The position numbers and the translations under genes were made by a program. From Nonomuraea fuscirosea (GTDB taxonomy: Bacteria; Actinomycetota; Actinomycetes; Streptosporangiales; Streptosporangiaceae): a stretch of 64,000 nucleotides of DNA. The notes below the pieces were generated by a model. It ran no database searches, was not told where the DNA came from, and saw only the letters and a program-made list of their open reading frames with translations. The stretch is taken from NCBI RefSeq assembly GCF_003001935.1, contig NZ_PVNG01000007.1, positions 186,001 to 250,000 on the forward strand, in the 5' to 3' direction. How positions within the stretch are numbered: the stretch's first letter is position 1; every line of letters begins with the position of its first letter. Shown piece by piece: positions 36,854 to 45,197 of the stretch.

Positions 36854-37798
36854 ATGCGGGTGGGACTGCTGGGTCTGGGCCGGATCGGAGCCTTCCACGC
36901 AGCCACCCTGGCCACGCATCCCCTCGTGGACGAGCTGATCGTGGCCGATCCCGTACGGACGTCGCCGTACGGGAGACCGGGGGACCCCTTCGCGACGGAC
37001 GCCGTCGTCATCGCCACCCCGACCAGCACCCACGCGGACCTCATCATGGAGGCGTGCGCCAGAGGCGTCCCCGTGTTCTGCGAGAAACCGGTGGCGGGGA
37101 CGGTCGCCGCCACCGTCGAGGTGCTGCGGGCCTGCGCGGGACATCGGGTGCAGATCGGGTTCCAGCGCAGGTTCGACCCCGGCTACGTCGCGGGGCGGCG
37201 CGCGGTGCGCGGCGGCGAGCTGGGCGAGCTGCACCGGGTGCACCTGGTCACGGCCGATCCCGCGCCGCCGCCCGCCGAGTTCCTGCCGTCGTCGGGGGGC
37301 ATCTTCCGCGACTGCCACATCCACGACTTCGACATCCTGCGGTGGGTGACCGGCCGCGAGGTGGTGTCCGTCTTCGCGCGCGGCGCCAACCGCGGGGCGG
37401 CGTTCTTCCGCGAGGCGGGCGACGTGGACAACAGCGCCGCGCTGCTGACGCTCGACGACGGCACGCTCGCCACCTTGCAGGGCTCGCGCTACAACGGCGG
37501 CGGGTACGACGTGCGCATGGAGCTGGCGGGCACCCGGCGCACGCAGGCCGTCGGGCTCAGCCCGCGCGCGCCCCTGCACAGCACCGAGGACCTGCCCGGC
37601 CTGGGCAAGCCCTGGCCGGACTTCGTCGCCCGCTTCGAGACCGCCTACCGGGAGGAGATCGACTGCTTCCTGACGGCTGACACGAGCCCGTGCTCGATCG
37701 CGGACGCGCTGGAGGCCCTGTACGTGGCCGAGGCCGCCGACCTGTCCCTGCGCGAGGGCCGCCCGGTCGAGGTCGCCGAGGTACGACAGCGCGCGTGA
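36854..37798 (+). CDS. Gfo/Idh/MocA oxidoreductase, inositol-dehydrogenase-like
   Basis: 314 residues. NAD-binding GLLGLGRIGAFHA, VIATPTSTHADLI, EKPVAGTV with the catalytic Lys, and the substrate-side SGGIFRDCHIHDFDILRW (H-x-x-D). The family oxidises cyclic polyols or sugars. Between VADPVRT and DAVVIATP only about 14 residues occur where homologues usually have about 35, so roughly 20 residues of the Rossmann domain seem lost; a palindrome lies exactly there. 30 bp after the regulator gene, probably co-transcribed. Confidence 0.78.
   Translation: MRVGLLGLGRIGAFHAATLATHPLVDELIVADPVRTSPYGRPGDPFATDAVVIATPTSTHADLIMEACARGVPVFCEKPVAGTVAATVEVLRACAGHRVQIGFQRRFDPGYVAGRRAVRGGELGELHRVHLVTADPAPPPAEFLPSSGGIFRDCHIHDFDILRWVTGREVVSVFARGANRGAAFFREAGDVDNSAALLTLDDGTLATLQGSRYNGGGYDVRMELAGTRRTQAVGLSPRAPLHSTEDLPGLGKPWPDFVARFETAYREEIDCFLTADTSPCSIADALEALYVAEAADLSLREGRPVEVAEVRQRA
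36950..36973. repeat. Perfect 9-bp palindrome inside the MocA-like gene
   Basis: CCCGTACGG (36950-36958), ACGTCG, CCGTACGGG (36965-36973). It encodes the region where the NAD-binding domain is shorter than in relatives. Confidence 0.6.
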
Positions 37799-37837
37799 CC
37801 TGAGCCGTCTCGTCGGGCCGTGCTGCGGCTTCGGGCG

Positions 37838-37898
37838 TGGCCGTGGCCGTGGCCGAGGTCGGGGCCGAGGTCGGGGTCGGGGTCGGGGTCGGGGCGGC
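37838..37898. repeat. Low-complexity G-rich repeats between convergent genes
   Basis: Tandem GTGGCC/GGGGTCG hexamer-like units between the MocA-like gene and the MFS gene. G-runs on one strand could form quadruplex structure or simply reflect slippage. No gene assigned. Confidence 0.5.
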
Positions 37899-37903
37899 GG
37901 CCC

Positions 37904-39067
37904 TCAGGTGGAGGACTTGGTGCGTTTCGGTTCGAAGCCGGGCGCCAGCAGGATGATGGCCGCGGCCAGCACCAGCGGCGCGGCGAAGGCCACGCGCATG
38001 TTCACGGCGTCCGCGAGGCCGCCCACCAGGGCCGCCCCGACGATGAAGCCGACATAGTTGAACAGGTTGACCCGGGCGATGGCCACCCCCGTCCCGGCCG
38101 GGTCGAGCCGGCCCGCCGCGGAGAACGACTGCGGCGCCACCACCGCGAGGCCCACCCCGGTCACCCCGAAGGCGACCAGCCCGAGCACCTGGTTCGGGGC
38201 CAGCACGATCCACGCGAAGCCCAGCGTGGCGATCACACCGCCGGCCCTGACGATGGCGGCCGGCCCGAACCGCCTGACGGCGAGGTCGCCGCCGAGCCTG
38301 ACGGCCAGCGTGGTCGCCTGGTAGGCGGCGTAGGCCAGCGGGATCACCCAGGCCTCGGCCGTCAGCACGTCCTGCATGTAGACGGTGTTGAAGTTGGAGA
38401 CGGCCGCGTCGCCGACGTACAGGAAGGCCATGGCCAGGCAGAGCGGGATGATCGGCCGCCATGGGAAGCCGTCGAGGTGCACGGAGCCGGTCTCGGGCTT
38501 CTCCTCGGCCGGCGTGTAGAGAGAGCGGCCGAAGACCAGGGAGCCGGCCACGGCGAGCAGCATCGGCAGCGTCATGATGAGTTCGAGCGGGAGATGGGCC
38601 GCCGCCGCGGCCGACGCCCACAGCGCGCCGGCCATGCTGAGCGCGCTCCACACGCAGTGGAACCCGTTGAGCACGTGGAGGCCGTACCTGCGCTCGACCG
38701 CCACACCCTGCATGTTCATGCCCGCGTCCACCGCGCCCAGCGCCAGCGCGTACACCAGCAGCGCGGGCACGAGCAGCACCACCTGCGGCGCGAACCCGGT
38801 CAGCACCACGGCGGCGGCCACCGCCGGCTGCGCGATCCGCAGCAGCAGCCTGCTGCCGAACCGGGCGGCGAACGCCCCGGCTCCCACGCTGCCCACCCCG
38901 GCGAACACCGGCACGATGAGCAGCAGCAGCGTGAGCGAGCCCTCGTCGAGGTGGTGCTTGGTCTGCAGGTTCGCGATCTGGACGAGCAGCGTGGCGAGGG
39001 ACAGCCCTTGTACGGCGAAGACGGCGTACGTGGCGATCCGGGCCTGGCGATCACGCAAGGACGGCAC
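37904..39067 (-). CDS. MFS transporter
   Basis: 387 residues, about 12 membrane segments; PSLRDRQARIATYAVFAVQGLSLATL at the start and GFHCVWSALSMAGALWA in the middle. Small MFS of the sugar/drug-efflux type; substrate unknown. GTG 39067 is chosen because AGGAGG precedes it; a TTG at 39094 lacks one. Follows the DUF998 gene by 23 bp on the same strand. Confidence 0.8.
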   Translation of the reverse strand: MPSLRDRQARIATYAVFAVQGLSLATLLVQIANLQTKHHLDEGSLTLLLLIVPVFAGVGSVGAGAFAARFGSRLLLRIAQPAVAAAVVLTGFAPQVVLLVPALLVYALALGAVDAGMNMQGVAVERRYGLHVLNGFHCVWSALSMAGALWASAAAAAHLPLELIMTLPMLLAVAGSLVFGRSLYTPAEEKPETGSVHLDGFPWRPIIPLCLAMAFLYVGDAAVSNFNTVYMQDVLTAEAWVIPLAYAAYQATTLAVRLGGDLAVRRFGPAAIVRAGGVIATLGFAWIVLAPNQVLGLVAFGVTGVGLAVVAPQSFSAAGRLDPAGTGVAIARVNLFNYVGFIVGAALVGGLADAVNMRVAFAAPLVLAAAIILLAPGFEPKRTKSST

Positions 39068-39090
39068 GGCGGCCTCCTGATCGGGGGGAA

Positions 39091-39774
39091 TCAAACGTGA
39101 GGCGCGGTCAGGTTAGCCGCTGCCACAGGCCCTCCGCCAGCACCGGAAGGCAACGAGTGATCTCCGGCGGCGGCCCAGACGCCGAGCGCCAGCAGCGCCG
39201 CCACCTCACTGATCGCCAGCCCCCGCTCGACCAGCCCCAAGGGCATGACGCGATACCACGGCAGCCCCTCGGCGGCCCCGACGATCATCATCGTGCCGAT
39301 GCCCGCCACCCACAGCACCGAGCAGACCCCGAACGCGAACGCCACGAGCGTCGCCCGCGACCGCTCCCGCCGCCAGGGCCTGGCGATGATCACCACCGCC
39401 AGCGGCAGGCAGAGGAAGGCGACGAAGCTGCCCACCCGGTGGATGCTGCCGCTCAGGCTGGGCCCGACCGACCAGTCGTGCTTCTCGAACCAGGCCGTCA
39501 TCAGCAGCCCCACGCTCCAGCCCATGAGCGCGATCATGCCGAACACCCCGGCCAGCCTCTTGCGGGCCAGCGACACCCCGATGGCCGCGGAACCCACCGC
39601 GAGCAGGCCCACGCCGAGGCCGAAGATCCAGCCGCCGGGGCCCAGGCCGTGCTGGCTGATCGTCCGCCTGAACGGGTCCATCTCGTCGAAGCTCGCCAGC
39701 TCCAGGCCCAGGATCACCGCTATGCCCGCGCCTGCCACGCCGAGACCCCACCGCGCCGGTTGATGCACGCGCAC
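39091..39774 (-). CDS. DUF998 membrane protein
   Basis: 227 residues with six predicted membrane segments and the DUF998 feature DPFRRTISQHGLGPGGWIFGLG near the first loop. Function unknown. GTG 39774, with GTG 39768 as an alternative. Likely first gene of a two-gene unit with the MFS gene. Confidence 0.75.
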   Translation of the reverse strand: MRVHQPARWGLGVAGAGIAVILGLELASFDEMDPFRRTISQHGLGPGGWIFGLGVGLLAVGSAAIGVSLARKRLAGVFGMIALMGWSVGLLMTAWFEKHDWSVGPSLSGSIHRVGSFVAFLCLPLAVVIIARPWRRERSRATLVAFAFGVCSVLWVAGIGTMMIVGAAEGLPWYRVMPLGLVERGLAISEVAALLALGVWAAAGDHSLPSGAGGGPVAAANLTAPHV

Positions 39775-39993
39775 ACCCCACTTCGACCGGTCCCTTTGAT
39801 CGGAACAACGGCCGTACCTGTAAGGGGATTCCTAAGAAAATCGTGAGAAACCACCCGCCGCACCTGGTGACCCGGCCATCCCCATCGCCACGCCGAAGTG
39901 AGCGAGAAGCTCACGAGAGAGGATTGCCGGACTACTCGCCGGAATCCATCGACACCTGTCCAATCGGGACGAGCAAACGGCGCGACCGCCAGA

Positions 39994-39999
39994 TATCGT
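39994..39999 (+). promoter_or_regulatory. -10 element for a leaderless start
   Basis: TATCGT fits TANNNT and lies seven bases before GTG 40007, matching transcription starting at the start codon. No convincing -35. Confidence 0.4.
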
Positions 40000-40006
40000 C
40001 AGAAGT

Positions 40007-40657
40007 GTGAACGAACGCGCGGGATCGTGGTTGCCGAAACTTCAGGAAGTCGGCGAGCGGCTGGCCGAGGAGTGGGTCTCCGCCCGCCGGCCGCAGGGGG
40101 CGGACGACGTACCCCAGCCGCACGAGCTGCGCGCGTCCGACGCCGACAGGGAACGCATCGCCCAGGTGCTCCAGGACGCGCACGCCGACGGGCGCCTCAC
40201 GCTGGACGAGCTGGAGGAACGGCTCGGCGTGCTCTACGCCGCCCGTACGCTCGGCGAACTGGCCGCGCTCACCCGCGACCTGCTGCCCGCCGACCAGCAG
40301 CCGCTCAACCTGGACGGCCGGCCGGTCTCGGCGATCTTCAAGAAGGAGCAGCGCGGCGGGCGCTGGGTGGTGCCGGCCGAGCTCGGGGTGACGGCCATGT
40401 TCGGCACCACCAAGCTCGACTTCCGCGACGCGATCCTGCAGAACCGGCGGATCATCATCAACGCCACCCTCGTCTTCGGCGGGCTGGAGATCCACGTGCC
40501 CGAGGGGCTGGAAGTGATCAGGGTGGCCAAGGACAAGACGGTCCGCCTGACCAAGCAGCCCACCGGGCCGGAGGCACCGGTGGTGGAGGTGCGCACCACG
40601 AACTTCGCGGGCGAGGTCAAGGTCAAGGAGCCACCCCGCCGCAAGCGCCGCCGCTGA
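40007..40657 (+). CDS. DUF1707/LiaF-like protein
   Basis: 216 residues. DUF1707 domain (about 38-92: LRASDADRERIAQVLQDAHADGRLTLDELEERL) followed by a LiaF-type beta domain (about 110-200) with TAMFGTTKLDFRDA and NATLVFGGLEIHVPEGLEV. No membrane segment; basic tail KPPRRKRRR-like. The LiaF-type domain is associated with envelope-stress sensing. GTG 40007 is seven bases after TATCGT (39994-39999), with no ribosome site, so probably leaderless. Confidence 0.8.
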   Translation: MNERAGSWLPKLQEVGERLAEEWVSARRPQGADDVPQPHELRASDADRERIAQVLQDAHADGRLTLDELEERLGVLYAARTLGELAALTRDLLPADQQPLNLDGRPVSAIFKKEQRGGRWVVPAELGVTAMFGTTKLDFRDAILQNRRIIINATLVFGGLEIHVPEGLEVIRVAKDKTVRLTKQPTGPEAPVVEVRTTNFAGEVKVKEPPRRKRRR

Positions 40658-40723
40658 GAGCTCGGCGCCTGCCGTCGGCCGGCGTCGGCGACCCGAGCCG
40701 ACCCGTCCGGACCTGCCGGTCCG

Positions 40724-40750
40724 GGTCAGCCGGCCGCGGTCAGCCGGCCG
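40724..40750. repeat. Tail repeat at the glpX stop codon
   Basis: GGTCAGCCGGCCG occurs at 40724-40736 and 40738-40750. The right copy holds the glpX stop (TCA on this strand, 40740-40742) and last codons; the left copy is downstream of the gene. Confidence 0.7.
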
Positions 40751-41774
40751 TGTCGAAGTTGATCGCGCTGTACGCCCGCAGCTTCCACAGCTGGTGCTCG
40801 CTCTCGATCTTGCGGATCGTGCCCGACCTGCCGCGCATCACCAGCGACTCGGTCACCGCCGAGCCGGCCCGGAACCGTACGCCCTGCATGAGCTCGCCGT
40901 GCGTGATGCCGGTGGCCGCGAAGAACACGTCGTCGGACTTGACCAGGTCGTTCGTGGTGAGCACCTGACCGAGATCGTGCCCGGCGTCGACCGCCCGGCC
41001 CCGCTCGGCGTCGTCGCGCGGCCACAGCTTGCCCTGGATGACGCCGCCCAGGCACTTGAGCGCGCACGCCGCCACGATGCCCTCGGGCGTGCCGCCGATG
41101 CCGAGCATCAGGTCGATGCCGGTGCCCGCGCGGGCCGCCATGATCGCGCCGGCCACGTCGCCGTCGGTGATGAACTTGATCCGCGCGCCCGTCTCCCTGA
41201 TCTCCTTGACCAGCCGCTCGTGCCGGGGCCGGTCGAGCACGACCACGGTGACGTCGGAGGGCGAGCAGTGCTTGGCCCTGGCCACCGCGTTGACGTTGAC
41301 CGACACGGGGGCCTCGATGTCGACCACGTCGGCCGCCTCGGGGCCGGTGACCAGCTTCTCCATGTAGAAGACCGCGGACGGGTCGTACATGGAGCCGCGC
41401 TCGCTCACCGCGATGACCGACACCGCGTCCGGCATGCCGAGCGCGGTCAGCCTGGTGCCGTCGATCGGGTCGACCGCCACGTCGCAGTCGGGGCCGCTGC
41501 CGTCGCCCACCTGCTCGCCGTTGAACAACATCGGCGCGTGATCCTTCTCGCCCTCGCCGATGACGACCACGCCGTTCATGGAGACCGTGCTGATCAGCTG
41601 CCGCATGGCGTTGACCGCGGCGCCGTCCGCGCCGTTCTTGTCGCCCCGGCCGACCCACCGGGCCGCCGCCATCGCCGCCGCCTCCGTGACGCGGACGAGC
41701 TCCAGCGCCAGGTTGCGGTCGGGGGCGCGCTCGCTCGTGGCGAGCGCCGCGGGCACGGAAGTCTGATCGGACAT
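40740..41774 (-). CDS. glpX: Fructose-1,6-bisphosphatase, class II
   Basis: 344 residues. Removes the 1-phosphate from fructose 1,6-bisphosphate in gluconeogenesis. Metal-binding blocks are intact: [25 protein letters not shown] and [18 protein letters not shown]. In actinobacteria GlpX is often the only FBPase. ATG 41774; the divergent TetR gene begins 169 bp away. Confidence 0.95.
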   Translation of the reverse strand: MSDQTSVPAALATSERAPDRNLALELVRVTEAAAMAAARWVGRGDKNGADGAAVNAMRQLISTVSMNGVVVIGEGEKDHAPMLFNGEQVGDGSGPDCDVAVDPIDGTRLTALGMPDAVSVIAVSERGSMYDPSAVFYMEKLVTGPEAADVVDIEAPVSVNVNAVARAKHCSPSDVTVVVLDRPRHERLVKEIRETGARIKFITDGDVAGAIMAARAGTGIDLMLGIGGTPEGIVAACALKCLGGVIQGKLWPRDDAERGRAVDAGHDLGQVLTTNDLVKSDDVFFAATGITHGELMQGVRFRAGSAVTESLVMRGRSGTIRKIESEHQLWKLRAYSAINFDTAG

Positions 41775-41943
41775 GTCGGTGGCCTCCTCGTCGGACGTCT
41801 ACCTCGATCGTAGTTGCCGGTCTCTTCCCGGTCAGAGGGGGATAATCTGGCTCCGGAGAACGGATTTTGCGCCATACGCTGTGCGCGGCATGGATCTTGC
41901 CTCCAACATGGAGCCTGGCATCCCGCCGTGGAGGAGATCCCGA

Positions 41944-42552
41944 ATGAGCGATGTGGAGAACGCGGTCGCCGCACCGCGCACGTCCGAGCGCGGCGCGGCC
42001 ACGCGGAGCTCGCTGCTCGCCGCCGCCAGGGCGGTCTTCGTCTCCAAAGGGTTCGCCGAGGCCGGCGTGACGGACGTGGTGGCCAGGGCCGAGGCCAGCG
42101 TGGGCAGCCTCTACCACCACTTCTCCGGCAAGGCCGATCTCTACCTCACGCTGTGGGAGGAGTTCCAGGCCAGGCAGACGCAGCGGACCAAGCAGGCCGC
42201 CCGCGCGGCCAGGGCGGCCGGCGAGAGCGACCCGATGCGGGTGTTCGTCGGCGCCGCCCGCGCCTACCTCGACGGCTGCCTGGAGGAGAGGGAGCTGGCC
42301 GAGCTGTTCCTGCGCGGTGACGGGCCGCCCGGCTTCGAGGTGGTCATGCGCGACCGGATGCGCAAGTGGGCCCAGCTCAACGCGGCGCTGTTCGAGGACG
42401 ACACCGCGCTCGTCCTGGTGCTCACCGGCGCGCTGGCCGCGGCCGTGCCCGAGGTGCTGCGCACGGGAGATCGCGACCTGGCCGAAGAGGTCCTCACCAT
42501 CATCGGGCAGATCCGGCCGGCCGCTTCGGCGACCGCCGCCTCCAGCGGGTAG
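41944..42552 (+). CDS. TetR-family regulator
   Basis: 202 residues. TetR helix-turn-helix (about 18-65) with LLAAARAVFVSKGFAEAGVTDVVARAEASVGSLYHHF-type residues, then a variable ligand domain. ATG 41944 has GGAGAT upstream; an ATG at 41890 would add 18 residues. Divergent from glpX, so glpX may be its target, or it may act on the DUF4245 gene 11 bp downstream. Confidence 0.85.
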   Translation: MSDVENAVAAPRTSERGAATRSSLLAAARAVFVSKGFAEAGVTDVVARAEASVGSLYHHFSGKADLYLTLWEEFQARQTQRTKQAARAARAAGESDPMRVFVGAARAYLDGCLEERELAELFLRGDGPPGFEVVMRDRMRKWAQLNAALFEDDTALVLVLTGALAAAVPEVLRTGDRDLAEEVLTIIGQIRPAASATAASSG

Positions 42553-42563
42553 CCTCGGCGACT

Positions 42564-43094
42564 GTGCGACGGTTCACCCAAGGTTTCTACGGCTACGCGG
42601 TAGCCCTGTTCGTCTGTCTCGCGGGCGCGGGGTTGTTCCTGCTGGTCACCCCGCAGAGCCGGGAGGAGCACATCCCGCGGCTCGACTACTCCATCACCGT
42701 CGCCAACTTCGGCCACGCGGTCCCGTACGGCGTCTGGGCGCCCCAGGCGGATCCGGCGAACTGGGTGCCCAACAGCAACAGGATCGCCGACGGCGAGAAC
42801 GGCGCGAAGGTCCTCTACCTGGGCTACGCCACGGCCGCGCGGCAGCACGCGATGTTCGCGCAGAGCGACGAGCGGCCCGCGGCCGGGTTCGCCAGCCGCA
42901 TGGCCAACACCGACAAGGCCGCCGGCACCCAGCAGGTCGGGGGCGTCGCGTGGGAACGGCGCTTCAGGGAGGACAAGAACCAGCGCTCGCTGGTGCGCGT
43001 GCTGCCCGACGTGACGCTCGTCATCACCGGGACGGCCGACTGGACGGAGCTGGGCGAGCTGGCGGCCCGCCTCCAGCAACGGCCCCAGGGCTGA
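42564..43094 (+). CDS. DUF4245 membrane-anchored protein
   Basis: 176 residues. Signal-anchor segment (about 10-28), then an extracytoplasmic domain with VPYGVWAPQADPANWVPNSN. This family lies with xseB and glpX across actinobacteria. Function unknown. GTG 42564. Its stop codon is inside the first unit of a 28-bp tandem array. Confidence 0.8.
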   Translation: MRRFTQGFYGYAVALFVCLAGAGLFLLVTPQSREEHIPRLDYSITVANFGHAVPYGVWAPQADPANWVPNSNRIADGENGAKVLYLGYATAARQHAMFAQSDERPAAGFASRMANTDKAAGTQQVGGVAWERRFREDKNQRSLVRVLPDVTLVITGTADWTELGELAARLQQRPQG

Positions 43095-43176
43095 GCCTCT
43101 CCAGCGACGACCCCAGGATCGAGCCTCTCCAGCGACGGCCCGAGGGCTGAGTCTCTCCGGCAACGGCCCCGGAACT
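43065..43176 (+). repeat. Four 28-bp tail repeats at the DUF4245 stop codon
   Basis: Units start at 43065, 43093, 43121 and 43149, each close to GAGCCTCTCCAGCGACGGCC plus 8 bp. The first unit is coding and contains the end of the gene with TGA (43092-43094); TGA recurs at 43148 and 43176. Confidence 0.8.
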
Positions 43177-43231
43177 GAGCCGCGGGCTCGTCGCGGCCGT
43201 GGTTGTCGGCCGGTCCCTCTAGGGTGGTGAC

Positions 43232-43468
43232 GTGGCAGACGAGAAGGCACCCTCATACGAGCAGGCCCGCGAGGAGCTGACCGAGGTGGTGCGCCGCCTC
43301 GAGACCGGCGGGCTCACCCTGGAGCAGTCGATCGAGCTCTGGGAGCGCGGCGAGAAGCTGGCGGCCGTCTGCGAGGAGTGGCTGCAGGGCGCCAGGGTCA
43401 AGCTGGCCGCCGCCATGGCCCGCCGCTCCGAGCCCACCCCCGCGGGCTCCGACGACGCCCCCTTCTAG
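43232..43468 (+). CDS. xseB: Exodeoxyribonuclease VII small subunit
   Basis: 78 residues. Helical hairpin with SYEQAREELTEVVRRLETGGLTLEQSIELWERG, the XseB signature. It binds XseA to form the single-strand exonuclease used in mismatch repair and DNA-damage tolerance. GTG 43232. Unusually, xseA is 1.7 kb away on the opposite strand. Confidence 0.93.
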   Translation: MADEKAPSYEQAREELTEVVRRLETGGLTLEQSIELWERGEKLAAVCEEWLQGARVKLAAAMARRSEPTPAGSDDAPF

Positions 43469-43621
43469 GGGTTTCCAAGGCGCCCTGGCACAAGCGCCGG
43501 GCGGCTTCGCGTCAGATCGGCCGCGCGGACGACCTGACGTCTGACGAGGCCGTGCTCGTCGCACAGCTCGCGGGCCCGCTGTCTTGCGAGCCCGCCCCCT
43601 CCCACGGGCCCGCAAGGGGCG

Positions 43622-44044
43622 TCAGGCGTCCGTTCTGACCAGGGTCACCACAGGGATGCGGCGGGTGGTCTTCTTCTCGTAGTCGGCGAACTGGGGCGCC
43701 TGCTCAACCATTTTGGCGTAGAGGCGGTCGCGCTCCTCGCCCTCGGCGACCACGGCCTTCACCTCGAACGTCTCCGTCCCGATCTCCGCCGTCGCGGCGG
43801 GCGTGGCGCGAAGGTTGTGGTACCACGCGGGGTTGGTGTCGTCGCCCCCCTTGGAGGCGATGACGACGTAGCGGTCGCCGTCCTTCACGTACATCACCGG
43901 CGTGGTGACACGCCTGCCGCTCTTGGCCCCCGTGGTGGTGAGCAGCACCAGCGGCTTGCCCTCGAACATGCCGCCGACCCGGCCCTCGTTCTCGCGGAAC
44001 TCCTTGATGATCTGCTGGTTGAACTCGTTGTAGTCGATGGTCAC
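43622..44044 (-). CDS. Deazaflavin-dependent nitroreductase (DDN) family protein
   Basis: 140 residues. Split beta-barrel with LVLLTTTGAKSGRRVTTPVMYV, VIASKGGDDTNPAWYHNLRA and a C-terminal PVVTLVRTD. Family members use F420 to reduce quinones or nitro compounds. Divergent from a TetR regulator; the two share the operator pair at 44063-44103. Confidence 0.85.
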   Translation of the reverse strand: MTIDYNEFNQQIIKEFRENEGRVGGMFEGKPLVLLTTTGAKSGRRVTTPVMYVKDGDRYVVIASKGGDDTNPAWYHNLRATPAATAEIGTETFEVKAVVAEGEERDRLYAKMVEQAPQFADYEKKTTRRIPVVTLVRTDA

Positions 44045-44062
44045 GCTTCGCTCCTCAACAAT

Positions 44063-44103
44063 CGGAGAACTCTCCGGTTACAGCCTAATCGGAGAACTCT
44101 CCG
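44063..44103. promoter_or_regulatory. Two TetR operator copies
   Basis: CGGAGAACTCTCCG is present exactly at 44063-44076 and 44090-44103 (27 bp apart), each a palindrome of 6-bp arms around AC, between the DDN gene and its divergent TetR gene. Even spacing and symmetry fit cooperative TetR dimers. Confidence 0.7.
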
Positions 44104-44115
44104 TTTGTCACCGGT

Positions 44116-44724
44116 ATGCTCGACCGCGTGTGCGGACGCCGACTCCTGCCCGTGGTCGGGCAACCCCAGCCCGAGCGGGCCGATGCCGCGCGCAACCGGC
44201 AGAAGATCATCGACGTGGCGACGCGGATGATCGCCGAGCGCGGGGCGGCGGGTCTCTCGCTCGACGAGGTCGCCCGCGTCGCGGGAGTCGGCGTGGGCAC
44301 GGTCTACCGGCGCTTCGGCGACCGCGCGGGCCTGGTGCTGGCGCTGCTCGACGAGGGGGAGCGGCGCTTTCAGGAGTCCTTCTTCGCCGGGCCGCCGCCG
44401 CTCGGCCCCGGCGCGCCGGAGGGCGAGCGGATCGTCGCGTTTCTGCGGGCGCTGGTCGACCGGGTGGTGGCGCAGGAGGAGCTGTTTCTGCTGCTGGAGA
44501 CGGGCAAGGCGAAGGGCTTCAGCACCCCGTACCAGATCTACCACGTCCACCTCACGGCGCTGCTGACGCGGGCGCGCCCGGAGGCCGACGCCGCGTACGT
44601 CGCCGACGCCCTGCTCGCGCCCGTCAACGCCTATCTGATCGCCTTCCAGCGGGAGGAACGCGGCATGACGGTCGAGCAGATCAAGTCAGGCGTGACTGCC
44701 GTGGCGCGGGCCGTGCTCCGTTAG
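44116..44724 (+). CDS. TetR-family regulator
   Basis: 202 residues. Helix-turn-helix (about 26-72) with KIIDVATRMIAERGAAGLSLDEVARVAGVGVGTVYRRF-type residues, followed by a ligand domain of nine helices. Probable repressor of itself and the divergent DDN gene through the paired palindromes. ATG 44116. Its end overlaps the end of the convergent VOC gene by four bases. Confidence 0.88.
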   Translation: MLDRVCGRRLLPVVGQPQPERADAARNRQKIIDVATRMIAERGAAGLSLDEVARVAGVGVGTVYRRFGDRAGLVLALLDEGERRFQESFFAGPPPLGPGAPEGERIVAFLRALVDRVVAQEELFLLLETGKAKGFSTPYQIYHVHLTALLTRARPEADAAYVADALLAPVNAYLIAFQREERGMTVEQIKSGVTAVARAVLR

Positions 44725-45077
44725 GTCATCAGGCAGAGCAGGTTGCCCTCCGAGTCCCGGAACGCGGCCATCCTGATCTCCTTGTCGCGGGTGCCGAACG
44801 TCCCGTCGTCGGTGAAGACCAGGTGCGGCTCCTCGACGATCGCGACGTCGTGCGCGCGTAACCGGGCCACGTCGGCTTCGAGGTCGTCCGTGGCGAGGTA
44901 GAGCACGGCCGAGGGGGCGCTCTTCTCGATCAGCAGGCGTACGCCGTCGAGGTCGAAGAAGGCCAGCCCGGGCGGCCGGTAGGTGGCGATGTGCCGCAGG
45001 CCGAGCACGTCGCGGTAGAAGGCGGTGGCTCTGTCGAGGTCGTCGGCGTGCTGGGCGACCTGGGTGAGTCCTCTCAT
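44721..45077 (-). CDS. VOC (glyoxalase-like) domain protein
   Basis: 118 residues, a single vicinal-oxygen-chelate unit with VAQHADDLDRATAFYRDVLG, GLAFFDLDGVRLLIE and AAFRDSEGNLLCLMT. The acid and His positions suit metal binding; substrate unknown. ATG 45077. Convergent with the TetR gene. Confidence 0.8.
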   Translation of the reverse strand: MRGLTQVAQHADDLDRATAFYRDVLGLRHIATYRPPGLAFFDLDGVRLLIEKSAPSAVLYLATDDLEADVARLRAHDVAIVEEPHLVFTDDGTFGTRDKEIRMAAFRDSEGNLLCLMT

Positions 45078-45097
45078 GCGCCGAACGTAGACCTCGC

Positions 45098-45197
45098 AGC
45101 CGTGACGCGCGCCCGCTTTGACCCGTCACGCGCGTCCACCTTCACCCGTCATGGGCGCCCGCTTTTACCCGTCACGCGCTCACGCGCCGACTCGTCA
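45098..45197. repeat. Five 23-bp tail repeats at the xseA stop codon
   Basis: The block ACCCGTCA (or close variant) occurs at 45098, 45121, 45144, 45167 and 45190, exactly 23 bp apart. The rightmost contains the xseA stop (TCA on this strand, 45195-45197), so the array extends from the gene end into the downstream region. Confidence 0.85.

Noticed and set aside
43065-43176. Possible CRISPR-like array
   Set aside because: Units are contiguous without spacers and begin inside a coding sequence.
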